64,000 nucleotides of DNA from positions 52,371 to 116,370 of the forward strand of contig NZ_CALUAE010000003.1 in NCBI RefSeq assembly GCF_943913955.1. Direction: 5' to 3'. The DNA is from Mycolicibacterium bacteremicum (GTDB taxonomy: Bacteria > Actinomycetota > Actinomycetes > Mycobacteriales > Mycobacteriaceae). Made by a program: the position numbers and the translations under genes. The notes below the pieces were generated by a model. That model was not told the DNA's origin. It did no database searches and worked only from the letters and a program-made list of their open reading frames with translations. Positions 25,264-33,585 of this stretch are shown here, in pieces (position 1 is the stretch's first letter; each line of letters starts with the position of its first letter).

Positions 25264-25929
25264 TCAGGGCATGTTCTCCAGCCGGTACCCCATGCCGCGC
25301 AGCGTGACGAACCGCTCGGCGCCCAGCTTGCGCCGCAGATAGCGCACGTAGACGTCGACCACGTTCGAGTTGGGGTCAAAGTCATAACCCCAGACGTGAC
25401 TGAGCAACTGCTCGCGCGAGAGCACCTGGCCCGGGTGGCGCAGGAAGGTCTCCGCGAGGGCGAACTCGCGCGCCGACAGGTCGACCGTCCGGCCGCCGAC
25501 ATCGGCGCGCCGGGTGCGCAGATCCAGTTGCAGTCCACCGTATTCCAGCACCGTCAGCTCGGCCGCGCGGTTGTTGCTCAGCCGCAGCCGCACCCGGGCC
25601 AGCAGTTCCTCGAACCGGAACGGTTTGGGCATGTAGTCATCGGCACCGCCTTCGAGTCCGGCCACGGTGTCCTGCACGCTGTCCCGGGCGGTCAGCACGA
25701 TCACCGGCAGGGCGCTGCGCTGCGCGCGCAGCTTGCGCAGGACCGCGAAGCCGTCGAGTTCCGGCAGGCCGATGTCCAGGATCATCAGATCGAAGCCACC
25801 GGTGACGGCGTAGTCGTAGGCGGACAGTCCGTCGGCGACGACGGTGACGGCGAAACCGTTGGCGGCCAGTCCCTTTTCCACGAACGATGAGATGCGTGGT
25901 TCATCCTCGGCGATCAGGATGCGCGCCAT
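25264..25929 (-). CDS. OmpR/PhoB-family response regulator
   Basis: A 221-residue two-domain regulator. The receiver domain has the acidic pocket E8-D9, phosphoacceptor D52 in LMILDIGLP, T80-type switch residue in VLTARD, and the conserved K of YMPKPFRF near residue 103. The C-terminal winged helix covers about 125-220 and includes VVDVYVRYLRRKL and GMGYRLE. It starts 16 bp before the end of the kinase gene, so the two are translationally coupled. Targets are unknown; the two nearby GATGAG-N6-CTCATC sites are the obvious candidates. The function might be envelope stress or metal sensing. Confidence 0.93.
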   Translation of the reverse strand: MARILIAEDEPRISSFVEKGLAANGFAVTVVADGLSAYDYAVTGGFDLMILDIGLPELDGFAVLRKLRAQRSALPVIVLTARDSVQDTVAGLEGGADDYMPKPFRFEELLARVRLRLSNNRAAELTVLEYGGLQLDLRTRRADVGGRTVDLSAREFALAETFLRHPGQVLSREQLLSHVWGYDFDPNSNVVDVYVRYLRRKLGAERFVTLRGMGYRLENMP

Positions 25930-27407
25930 GGAACCTCCCCTTCCGGTGATACGACGCGGGCGGGTACGACGATGGTGAACGTCGCGCCGTGCCCGGGTGT
26001 GCTGTCCAGCAACACCTCACCCCCGTGCGCGTGGGCGATGGCCCGTACGATGGCCAGGCCCAGACCCGCGCCGTCGGACCGCTTTCCGCCGGCGCTACCG
26101 CGGCCGAAGCGCTCGAAGATGCGGGCCCGGTCGGACTCGCTCACCCCGGGACCACTGTCGGCCACCCAGAACCGCAACCAGTCGCCGGACAACTGGGAGC
26201 CCACGCTGATCCGGTCACCGGGGCGGGTGTACCGACAAGCGTTGTCGGCCAACGCCACCACCGCCTGGGTGACGCGCTGCGGATCGACCACGGCCACCAC
26301 CTGCGCCGAGGTGTCGAGGGCGAATTCCCGCTGCCCGAGGCGGCTGATCTTGCCGAACACGTCGGCGGTCAACGCGCCGATGTCGACCGGGACGGGTTGC
26401 AGGAACGCGGGCTGCTCGGCGCGGGCCAGCAGCATCAAATCCGAGACCATGCGGTTCATCCGGTCCAGTTCGTCATCGACGAGGGCCACGGTGGACAGCA
26501 CATCGTCACGGTCGCCGGGGTCCACCACCTCCAGATGCCCGCGCACGATGGTGATGGGGGTGCGCATCTCATGGCCGATATCGTCGATGAAGCGCCGCTG
26601 TGCCGACACCCCGGCCTCGACCCGGTCCAGCATGCCGTTGACGGTACCCACCAGTGCGTCCAGTTCGTCACCCGCGCCGGTGGACGGAATGCGCTGGGAC
26701 AGATCGGTTTCGGTGATGCCACGGGTGGTGGCGACGATATCGCGCAACGGCGCCAAGATGCGGCCGGCCACCAGCCAGGCGGCACCGGCCGCGCCGAGCA
26801 CGGTCAGCGCGCCGATCACCAGCATCAGCCGGGCCGCGGCGTCGGCTGTGGCCCGTTCGGCGTCCCCGAGATAGGCCGCGACGATGACACCGCGGCCGGG
26901 GCTGCCGTCCAGGCTTACCGGGATGGCCAGGTAGCGCACCTCGCCGGCCTCGGGATGCTCGTAGCGTCCCTCGGTGGGCACCGTCAGGTCGGCCACCAGC
27001 GCGGTGAAAGCGGCGTCGCCGGCCAGGATTTCCGGGGTGCCCGGTTCCTGCCGGCTCTGCGTGCGGTACTGCCCGTCGACGTAGCCGAGGAACTTCTCGT
27101 TGGGCCGGGCGATGTTGTAGGCGATGGCTTCCCGGATCACCTCGTCGACGGCCGCGAACGGTTCACCGGTGCGCGGGTTGATGCCGGGTGCGCTGAGTTC
27201 GGCGAACTCCTGCACCTCGAAGCGCAACGCCTCGTCCATCCGGGTGTTGATACCGGACACCAGCAGCCGCCAGGTCACGAAGGTGACGATGCCCAGGGCC
27301 GCGAGCACCAGCAGCAGCACCCAGCCGATGATGCGGGTCCTGGCGGTGGAGGGCAGCAGCCGTCGCCGGACCGTGCGGGCCGGCGGGTGCGATGCCATGG
27401 CGTCCAT
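25914..27407 (-). CDS. Sensor histidine kinase
   Basis: A 497-residue membrane kinase. Helix 1 lies at about 26-50, an extracytoplasmic sensor domain of about 140 residues follows, helix 2 lies at about 192-215, then a HAMP segment, the phosphoacceptor H279 in DDIGHEMRTPITIV, and the ATPase domain with N box VALADNACRYT, G1 DSGPGVS and G2 GAGLGLAI. The sensor domain has no Cys or His cluster, so a simple metal site is not evident. It follows the acidic-protein gene by 26 bp and overlaps the regulator gene by 16 bp, forming a three-gene unit. ATG 27407 or the ATG three codons on may be used. Confidence 0.93.
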   Translation of the reverse strand: MDAMASHPPARTVRRRLLPSTARTRIIGWVLLLVLAALGIVTFVTWRLLVSGINTRMDEALRFEVQEFAELSAPGINPRTGEPFAAVDEVIREAIAYNIARPNEKFLGYVDGQYRTQSRQEPGTPEILAGDAAFTALVADLTVPTEGRYEHPEAGEVRYLAIPVSLDGSPGRGVIVAAYLGDAERATADAAARLMLVIGALTVLGAAGAAWLVAGRILAPLRDIVATTRGITETDLSQRIPSTGAGDELDALVGTVNGMLDRVEAGVSAQRRFIDDIGHEMRTPITIVRGHLEVVDPGDRDDVLSTVALVDDELDRMNRMVSDLMLLARAEQPAFLQPVPVDIGALTADVFGKISRLGQREFALDTSAQVVAVVDPQRVTQAVVALADNACRYTRPGDRISVGSQLSGDWLRFWVADSGPGVSESDRARIFERFGRGSAGGKRSDGAGLGLAIVRAIAHAHGGEVLLDSTPGHGATFTIVVPARVVSPEGEVPWRAS

Positions 27408-27433
27408 CCTGCCGGGCGGCCGATCCGATGCGT

Positions 27434-27760
27434 TCAGTCGTCCCAGCCCCCGTCATCGTCCCCGTCGTCCCCGTCGTCGCCGTCACTGGTGACCGCCGGC
27501 GGCGGGGCGGGCACATCGACCGGCGGCGGTGGCGGCGGAACCTTGGCATCGGCGGTCACCCGCGGCGGGACGGCCGGGCCGGGGGCTGCCGGGATGCCCG
27601 GCCCCGGCAGGTCACCTGGCCCGGGCACCTGCTGCGGGGCGTGCACGACGATCGGTGACGCCGGGATGTCGTCGGCGCTCGACGTCATGGACACGCCCAC
27701 GGCGGTCGCGGCACCGGCGGCCGCCAGCACTGCGACCGGGATGAGGATCGTCGCCTTCAT
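27434..27760 (-). CDS. Exported Pro-rich protein with acidic GDD/WDD tail, 108 aa
   Basis: Not recognised. A signal peptide or anchor covers residues 1-25 (KATILIPVAVLAAAGAATA core). The middle is Pro/Gly/Val-rich with PPPPPP, and the tail is a GDDGDDGDDD-type acidic run ending in GGWDD. The final WDD matches the end of the protein encoded at 25007. It is the first gene of the unit with the kinase and response regulator and is preceded by the same dyad operator as the 25007 gene. It may be an extracytoplasmic partner of the kinase. ATG 27760 is used because the signal peptide begins there. Confidence 0.78.
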   Translation of the reverse strand: MKATILIPVAVLAAAGAATAVGVSMTSSADDIPASPIVVHAPQQVPGPGDLPGPGIPAAPGPAVPPRVTADAKVPPPPPPVDVPAPPPAVTSDGDDGDDGDDDGGWDD

Positions 27761-27800
27761 GATTCCAACGTGGTGGGCCGCGGTGACCCGACGGTGAGAC

Positions 27801-27824
27801 GCAGATGAGAACGCTCTCATCTGC
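27801..27824. promoter_or_regulatory. GATGAG-N6-CTCATC operator candidate, copy 2
   Basis: A perfect 10-bp inverted repeat (GCAGATGAGA, 4-nt spacer, TCTCATCTGC) 40 bp upstream of ATG 27760 and 18 bp after the FadE5-like stop. Its core GATGAG-N6-CTCATC is the same as in copy 1. The extended arms could also act as a transcription terminator for the FadE5-like gene. Confidence 0.6.
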
Positions 27825-27842
27825 GGCTGGTGCCCGAAAAAG

Positions 27843-29675
27843 CTAGAAGGCGTCCTCGGGCAACTCCATGGTGTCCAGCTGCACCGATTCGAGGACGGCC
27901 CGGTCCGCGCTCAGCCGCGGCAGGATGTGGCGGGCGAAGAACTCCGCCGCGCCGATCTTGCCCTGATAGAACGCCCGGTCCTTGTCCGACGCGCTGCTCA
28001 GTGCGCCGAGGGCGATCTCGGCGTGCTCCAGCAGCAGCCAACCGATCAGCAGATCGCCGATGGCCATCAGGAACGGCACCGAGCCGAGCCCGACGCGGTA
28101 GAGCTCGCGCGGCTCCTGCTGTGAGGCCACCAGATACCCGATCAGCGCGCCCACCATGCCCTGCGCATCGGCAACGGCCCGGCCCAGCGCCGCCCGGCCG
28201 TCGGCCAGTTCGGGCCGGGCGTCGGCGCGGTCCAGGAAGGCCTGCACCTGGCCGAGCAGATGGGTCAGCGCCGCACCCTGGTCCCTGGCGATCTTGCGGA
28301 AGAAGAAGTCCTGCGCCTGGATGGCGGTGGTGCCCTCGTAGAGCGAGTCGATCTTGGCGTCGCGGATGTACTGCTCGATCGGATAGTCCTGCAGATAACC
28401 CGATCCGCCGAAGGTCTGCAGCGAATCGGTCAGGTAGCGGTAGGCGGTCTCGGAACCGAAACCCTTGACGATCGGCAACAGCAGATCGTTGATCCGGGCC
28501 GCCATCTCGGGATCGGCGCCGGACACGATCTCGGCGACCACCGGGTCGTGATGAGCCGCGGTGTACAGATACAGCGCCCGCAGACCCTCGGCGTAGGCCT
28601 TCTGCGTCAACAGCGACCGCCGCACATCGGGATGGTGCAGGATCGTCACCCGCGGCGCGGTCTTGTCGGTCATCTGGGTCAGATCGGCGCCCTGGATACG
28701 GGTCTTGGCGTACTCCAACGCATTCAGATAGCCCGTGGACAGCGTCGCGATCGCCTTGGTGCCCACCATCATTCGCGCGTACTCGATGATCTTGAACATC
28801 TGCGCGATACCGCTGTGCTCGTCACCCACCAGCCAGCCGACCGCCGGGCGGCCGTGCTGGCCGAAGGTCAGTTCACAGGTGGCCGAGGCCTTCAGGCCCA
28901 TCTTGTGTTCCAGGCCCGTGACGTAGACGCCGTTGCGCTCGCCGATCTCGCCGGACTCGGGATCGAACAAGAACTTCGGCACGAAGAACAGTGACAGTCC
29001 CTTGGTGCCCGGACCCGCTCCTTCGGGGCGCGCCAACACCGCGTGCACGATGTTCTCGTAGACATCGCCGGTGTCGCCGTTGGTGATGAACCGCTTGACG
29101 CCGTCCAGATGCCAGGTGCCGTCGGGTTGCTGGGTCGCCTTGGTACGCCCGGCGCCGACGTCGGAGCCGGCGTCCGGTTCGGTCAGCACCATGGTGCCGC
29201 CCCAGTTGCGCTCCGCCATCAGCGTCGCCCAGTGCTTCTGCTGTTCGTTGCCCAGGCTGTAGACGATGTCGGACAGCACCGGTCCGGAGTGGCAAATGTA
29301 GGCGGCGGGCTGGGCGCCGAGGGCGAACTCGGCGATCGCCCAGGTCAGGGTGGCCGGCGCGGGCAGCCCGCCGACGGCCTCGTGCAGTCCGACCCGGAAC
29401 CATTCGCCGTCCTGCCAGGCCCGCAGGGCGGCCTTGAACGGCTCCGGGTAACTCACGGTGTGCGTCTTCGGATCGAAAGTCGGTGGGTGGCGGTCGGTTT
29501 CGGCGAACGCCTCGGCCATCGGCCCCTCACAGAGCCGCGCAGCCTCAGCCAGCATCTCCCGTACCGACGCGCCGTCGAGGTCGCCGAACTCGCCCGTCGC
29601 CAACACCTTGTCCAGATTCAACGCCTCGAAGAGGTTGAACTCGACATCGCGAACATTGGAAAGGTAGTGCCCCAT
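27843..29675 (-). CDS. Acyl-CoA dehydrogenase, FadE5-like
   Basis: A 610-residue acyl-CoA dehydrogenase with the extra C-terminal domain typical of FadE5 (611 residues in M. tuberculosis). The N-terminus SNVRDVEFNLFEALNLDKVL and the segments TEPDAGSDVGAGRTKA and SKIDSLYEGTT-like (here AKIDSLYEGTTAIQAQ) are those of FadE5; the Glu of YEGTT is the catalytic base. It oxidises medium/long-chain acyl-CoA to trans-2-enoyl-CoA with FAD. In M. tuberculosis fadE5 is next to fadA2, but here it is 23 kb away beyond the kinase operon, so it may be the orthologue moved by rearrangement or a paralogue. No clear Shine-Dalgarno precedes ATG 29675. Confidence 0.9.
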   Translation of the reverse strand: MGHYLSNVRDVEFNLFEALNLDKVLATGEFGDLDGASVREMLAEAARLCEGPMAEAFAETDRHPPTFDPKTHTVSYPEPFKAALRAWQDGEWFRVGLHEAVGGLPAPATLTWAIAEFALGAQPAAYICHSGPVLSDIVYSLGNEQQKHWATLMAERNWGGTMVLTEPDAGSDVGAGRTKATQQPDGTWHLDGVKRFITNGDTGDVYENIVHAVLARPEGAGPGTKGLSLFFVPKFLFDPESGEIGERNGVYVTGLEHKMGLKASATCELTFGQHGRPAVGWLVGDEHSGIAQMFKIIEYARMMVGTKAIATLSTGYLNALEYAKTRIQGADLTQMTDKTAPRVTILHHPDVRRSLLTQKAYAEGLRALYLYTAAHHDPVVAEIVSGADPEMAARINDLLLPIVKGFGSETAYRYLTDSLQTFGGSGYLQDYPIEQYIRDAKIDSLYEGTTAIQAQDFFFRKIARDQGAALTHLLGQVQAFLDRADARPELADGRAALGRAVADAQGMVGALIGYLVASQQEPRELYRVGLGSVPFLMAIGDLLIGWLLLEHAEIALGALSSASDKDRAFYQGKIGAAEFFARHILPRLSADRAVLESVQLDTMELPEDAF

Positions 29676-29768
29676 GCGGTGAGGATAAACCGCCGCACGC
29701 AGGAGATCTCACCGAACTGCCGCAACACGATGTAACCGCAATTCATCAGCTGTTCACCATCCACCTGG

Positions 29769-29786
29769 GGTTATGCCGGAATAACC
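29769..29786. promoter_or_regulatory. Small dyad between FadE5-like gene and the 40-codon gene
   Basis: GGTTAT-GCCGGA-ATAACC, 6-bp arms with 6-nt spacer, in the 169-bp divergent space. TAAACT at 29812-29817 is a possible -10 for the plus-strand small gene. A regulator cannot be named. Confidence 0.35.
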
Positions 29787-29844
29787 GCTTCGTGCAGGGA
29801 CGTTGTGTTCCCTAAACTCGGATACACAGAAAGGAGGCACACCG

Positions 29845-29967
29845 ATGTTGTTGATCGAGCTCAACGTGGCAGGCCGACGATTCACCAGGGAGCTGGGCGT
29901 CCGGCGCCCGTCGGTGCGCCGCCTCAATCCGCTCAGCCGGTCACCGCGGACGGATCGGGCCGCCTGA
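29845..29967 (+). CDS. Hypothetical basic peptide, 40 aa
   Basis: Not recognised. AAAGGAGG at 29830-29837 is a near-perfect Shine-Dalgarno sequence 7 nt before ATG, and a TAAACT -10 lies a little further upstream, so translation is likely. The 40-residue product is strongly basic (11 Arg) with a short hydrophobic start (MLLIELNVAG) and no membrane segment. Its last 35 bp overlap the convergent reductase gene at 29933. It may be an RNA- or DNA-binding peptide or an antisense regulator of that gene. No homologue comes to mind. Confidence 0.5.
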   Translation: MLLIELNVAGRRFTRELGVRRPSVRRLNPLSRSPRTDRAA

Positions 29968-30478
29968 GCCAGCGCGCGCAGACGAACTCGCCGTTGCGGT
30001 CGACCTCGGCGAGTTCCCATTCCGAGCGCACCGGCAGCAACCGCGCGCCGGTACCCAGGCTGCACGGCGCGTAGCTGACCACGAGTTCGTCGACCAGGCC
30101 GGCCGTCACGAACTGCGCGGCGGTCTGTCCGCCGCCGACGATCCAGACGTCCTTGTCTCCGGCCGCCTCGGCCAGCACCCGATGCAGATCGGTCACCGCA
30201 CCGTCGAACGTCTGCACCGGATGGCCTGGTTCGATGATGCCGCCGCGGCTGGTCAGCACCCAGCTGGGTTGGCTGTAGATCCATTCGCCCGGTTGGTTTT
30301 TCACAATCCACTCGTAAAAGGTCGATCCCATCGCCAGTGCCCCGACCCCGTCGGCGAACGCGTCGTAGCCGAACGGCCCCCTGGGATCGAAATCGCGGGT
30401 CAGCAGCCAGTCCAGGCTGTCGGCCCCGTCGGCAACGAAACCGTCCAGGGTGGACGCGGTGAAGTACACGCATGCCAT
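29933..30478 (-). CDS. RibD C-terminal / dihydrofolate-reductase-fold protein
   Basis: A 181-residue protein of the bacterial RibD_C reductase-like family. The N-terminal YFTASTLDGFVADGADSLDWLL and the later VWIVGGGQTAAQFVTAGLVDELVVSYAP are the standard opening and NADPH-site motifs of this family. The physiological substrate of such stand-alone members is usually unknown. It follows the AraC-DinB gene with a 1-bp gap, so the two form an operon. It overlaps the 40-codon gene at its 3' end. Confidence 0.88.
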   Translation of the reverse strand: MACVYFTASTLDGFVADGADSLDWLLTRDFDPRGPFGYDAFADGVGALAMGSTFYEWIVKNQPGEWIYSQPSWVLTSRGGIIEPGHPVQTFDGAVTDLHRVLAEAAGDKDVWIVGGGQTAAQFVTAGLVDELVVSYAPCSLGTGARLLPVRSEWELAEVDRNGEFVCARWLRRPDPSAVTG

Positions 30479-30479
30479 C

Positions 30480-31382
30480 TCAGATACCTCTCATCCATTC
30501 CAGTGGGTCACCGCGGTGCACGTGGGCGCCGAGGCCGGTCAGCATGGTGCGCACCAGTTCTCGGCGGTGTGCGGAGTAGGTCAGGACGTGGGCGATGATG
30601 CCGTAGAGCTGGAAGGACTCGGGCGGATCGCACAGTGCGTCGATGACGGTGTCGCCCAGCCTGCCCCGCTCCCCGTACTCGCGCACCATCGCCGACCAGC
30701 GGGCCGCGATATCGTCGTGATCGGCGGCCAGCACCCGTGCGCTGCGCTGCCCGGTCCGGTTCGGCAGGTCGCGACCCTCGATGCTGGCCAACCAGACCTC
30801 CTTGGTCCACACCAGCGCGTCGAGCACCGCGCCGACGCTCGGTTCCGGGCCGTCCCAGTCCAGGATTACCTGGCCCGGTGAAACATGCTGCGTCCATTGA
30901 TCTTCGGTGAGGCCTGCGGCGATTCCGATGAGTTCGGCGGTGTCGGCGATGTCGTGGGCGATCATCAGCAGTGCGACGTCGGGTTGTGCGGTGTCACCGG
31001 GGGAATCCAGCCACAGCGACTGCGGTGGGTGGAAGTGCACGCCGTTGGGGGCGGGCAGCCGGAACCCGACGGCGTCGGCCTGTGACGGCGGCACCCCGAA
31101 TGCGCGCCGGAAGGCCCGGGAGAACACCTCCGGGGAGGACCACCCCTCCTCCAGCGCGACGGCCGCCACCCCGGCACCACGCTGCAGCCGCCAGGCGGCA
31201 CGCTCCAGCATGACGCGGCGGCGCAACGCGGCGGGCGGTTCGCCGGTGAGCCGGCTGACCTCACGGGAGAAATGGAACTCCGAGGCGAAACTGCTGCGCG
31301 CCATGTCCGCGACATCGGTGTTCTGCGCATCCACCACCGCGTCGAGCAGTTCGCGCAGCCGGTCGCGCCGAGGGGCATTCAC
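30480..31382 (-). CDS. AraC-type HTH fused to DinB-like domain
   Basis: A 300-residue fusion. Residues 1-105 form an AraC DNA-binding domain (ASEFHFSREVSRLTG, then VALEEGWSSPEVFSRAFRRAFGVPPS). Residues 130-300 form a DinB/YfiT-like four-helix domain, with His residues at LMIAHDIAD and IIAHVLTYSAHRREL suited to metal binding. This combination suggests a regulator whose DinB half senses a thiol or metal ligand, or a detoxifying enzyme that also regulates. Start is GTG 31382; there is no better start downstream. It is coupled to the RibD-like reductase gene, a likely target. Confidence 0.85.
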   Translation of the reverse strand: MNAPRRDRLRELLDAVVDAQNTDVADMARSSFASEFHFSREVSRLTGEPPAALRRRVMLERAAWRLQRGAGVAAVALEEGWSSPEVFSRAFRRAFGVPPSQADAVGFRLPAPNGVHFHPPQSLWLDSPGDTAQPDVALLMIAHDIADTAELIGIAAGLTEDQWTQHVSPGQVILDWDGPEPSVGAVLDALVWTKEVWLASIEGRDLPNRTGQRSARVLAADHDDIAARWSAMVREYGERGRLGDTVIDALCDPPESFQLYGIIAHVLTYSAHRRELVRTMLTGLGAHVHRGDPLEWMRGI

Positions 31383-31453
31383 GGTTTCCGAGTATCACCG
31401 TCGGCGGCGTGGTCGACCATGACATTTCCTGCTGGTTCTACACTCGGCAAGCG

Positions 31454-32608
31454 GTGAGTGAATTCGATGCGCTGTGCGCCAACGACGGTGATCTGGCCGG
31501 GCTGCGGTCCGAGGTCCGGCAGTTCCTGGTGGCCGACCGAGATACCTACGGCTGGCAACCCGAGATCGACTCCTGGCTGACCAGTTGGGATGCCGGTTTC
31601 AGTGAGCGGCTGGCCGGGGCCGGTTTCGTCGGGTTGACGATCCCGACCGAGTACGGCGGGCACGGCCTGGGCTTTCTGCACCGGTATGTGGTCACCGAGG
31701 AACTGCTCGGCGCCGGTGCCCCGGTGGCCGCGCACTGGTTCGCCGACCGGCAGGTGGCACCGTCGCTGCTGAGCTACGGCACCGAGGAGCAGCGCCGGCG
31801 GCTGCTGCCCGGCATCGCGGCGGGCACCCTGTACTCGGCGATCGGGATGAGCGAACACGGCGCCGGGTCCGACCTGGCCGCGACCGCCACCAAGGCCACC
31901 CGCGTCGACGGCGGCTGGACCATCAGCGGTACCAAGGTGTGGACCAGCGGCGGGCACCGCGCGCACTTCGCGATCGTGCTGGCCCGCACCAGCGCGCTGG
32001 ATCCCGACCACCGGCACGCCGGGTTCAGCCAGTTCATCGTCGCCCTGGACGCGCCCGGGGTGAGCATCAGCCCGATCGTCACCCTCGACGGGCACCATCA
32101 CTTCAACGAGGTCAACTTCGACGAGGTCCGCGTCGACGACGCCGATGTGCTCGGTGAGATCGGCGACGGCTGGCACCAGGTGACCGCCGAACTCGGTTTC
32201 GAACGCAGCGGACCGGAGCGCATCCTGTCCACGGCCACGCTGATCATGGAGGTCATCCGGTCGCTGGGTGCGCAGACCGTCGACGACCGCACCGCCGCCG
32301 AGGTCGGCGATCTGCTGGGCCGGGCGATGGCGCTGCGCCAGTTGTCGGTGTCGGTGGCGCGCGCCCTGTCGGCCGGCGAGGACGCCGCGACGCGCGCGGC
32401 CCTGGTCAAGGATCTGGGCACCCGATTCGAGCAACAGTCGGTGGAGCTCTGCGCCGAACTGGTCGACTATGTGGCCGACGACGCGGCGGCCGACCGACTG
32501 CGCGAGGTGCTGGCCACCGCCCGTCAGCATTCGCCGATGTTCACCCTGCGCGGCGGCACCAACGAGGTGCTGCGCGGGGTCATCGCCCGGGGACTGGGAG
32601 TCCGCTAG
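31454..32608 (+). CDS. Acyl-CoA dehydrogenase, alpha subunit of a two-subunit FadE
   Basis: A 384-residue acyl-CoA dehydrogenase. Typical segments are TIPTEYGGHGLG, IGMSEHGAGSDLAA, WTISGTKVWTSGG and the C-terminal LRGGTNEVLRGVIARGLG. The catalytic Glu of the usual YEGT motif is replaced by the LRGGT form found in the actinobacterial heteromeric FadE enzymes. The next gene starts within its stop codon (TAGTG), so the two chains are made in equal amounts and probably form an alpha2beta2 enzyme, as described for FadE pairs of sterol catabolism. GTG 31454 is chosen; TACACT at 31439-31444 is a plausible -10. Substrate unknown. Confidence 0.9.
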   Translation: MSEFDALCANDGDLAGLRSEVRQFLVADRDTYGWQPEIDSWLTSWDAGFSERLAGAGFVGLTIPTEYGGHGLGFLHRYVVTEELLGAGAPVAAHWFADRQVAPSLLSYGTEEQRRRLLPGIAAGTLYSAIGMSEHGAGSDLAATATKATRVDGGWTISGTKVWTSGGHRAHFAIVLARTSALDPDHRHAGFSQFIVALDAPGVSISPIVTLDGHHHFNEVNFDEVRVDDADVLGEIGDGWHQVTAELGFERSGPERILSTATLIMEVIRSLGAQTVDDRTAAEVGDLLGRAMALRQLSVSVARALSAGEDAATRAALVKDLGTRFEQQSVELCAELVDYVADDAAADRLREVLATARQHSPMFTLRGGTNEVLRGVIARGLGVR

Positions 32609-33585
32609 TGGATGAGCTCGAACAACTGGTCGACGATATCGGCGCGAAGGCCGCCCAGGCCCGGTTCGGCGACCGTCGGCGCCCCGAGTCCTTCGACGCC
32701 GACCTGTGGCGCGATCTGACGGAGACCGGGCTGGCGCGCCTGACCACCGAGCAGGACGCCGGCCCGGCCGAGGCGGCCGTGGTGTTGGCCGGGCTGGCCG
32801 GCCACGCCGCGGCGGTGCCGATCGCCGAGACCGATCTGCTGGCGGGGTGGTTGGCCGGGCAGGCCGGGCTCGACGTGCCCACCGGCCCGCTGACGGTCGC
32901 GATCGGCGCCGACGGTATCGCCAGGGATGTGCCGTGGCCCGCGGATGCGGCGATCCTGCTGGCCGCGCGTGACGAGGACGGCCTGCGGGTGGGGTGGGTC
33001 GCGGATCCGGACATCAGCCCCGGCCAGAACCTGGGCGGCGAGCCGCGCGGCACGCTGCGTTACGAGACGGTCGGGTCGGTCCGACTCGATGCCTCGGTGC
33101 TCGAGGAGCTGGTGCGCCGCGGCGCCTGGGCGCGCTGCGTACAGATCGTCGGAGCGCTCGATGCGGCGTTGGCGCTGACGGTGGCCCACACGTCCGAGCG
33201 GGTGCAGTTCGGGCGGGCGCTGAGCAAGTTCCAGGCCGTCCAGCATTCACTGGCCGCGATGGCCGGGGAGATCGAGCAGGCAAGGGCGGCAACCGAACTG
33301 GCCACCGCGGCGGTCGGTGAGTACGGTTTCGCCGACACCCGCGCCGACTATGCGGTGACGGTGGCGAAGGTGGCCGTCGGCCGCGCCACCACGCCGGTGA
33401 CCACGATCGCCCACCAGCTGCACGGCGCCATCGGGGTGACCATCGAACATCCGCTGTGGTCGGTCACCATGCGGGCGCGCAGCTGGGCCGACGAATTCGG
33501 CAGCACCGCGTCCTACGCCCGCCGGTTGGGTCGCTGGGCACTGGCAGCCACCGATCCCTGGGACGTGTTCATCACATCGCCGTGA
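32608..33585 (+). CDS. Acyl-CoA dehydrogenase, beta subunit of a two-subunit FadE
   Basis: A 325-residue, shorter and diverged acyl-CoA dehydrogenase chain. The C-terminal half is recognisable by ERVQFGRALSKFQAVQHSLAA and HQLHGAIGVTIEHPLW; the N-terminal half is short and lacks the usual FAD contacts. The 1-nt stop/start overlap with the upstream FadE and the complementary loss of motifs are the pattern of obligate heteromers. The 3' end overlaps nat by 14 bp tail-to-tail. Start GTG 32608. Confidence 0.88.
   Translation: MDELEQLVDDIGAKAAQARFGDRRRPESFDADLWRDLTETGLARLTTEQDAGPAEAAVVLAGLAGHAAAVPIAETDLLAGWLAGQAGLDVPTGPLTVAIGADGIARDVPWPADAAILLAARDEDGLRVGWVADPDISPGQNLGGEPRGTLRYETVGSVRLDASVLEELVRRGAWARCVQIVGALDAALALTVAHTSERVQFGRALSKFQAVQHSLAAMAGEIEQARAATELATAAVGEYGFADTRADYAVTVAKVAVGRATTPVTTIAHQLHGAIGVTIEHPLWSVTMRARSWADEFGSTASYARRLGRWALAATDPWDVFITSP

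Noticed and set aside
27843..29675. Calling this gene fadE5 outright
   Set aside because: Sequence fits, but it is not next to fadA2 as in M. tuberculosis and paralogues exist, so the symbol was left empty.
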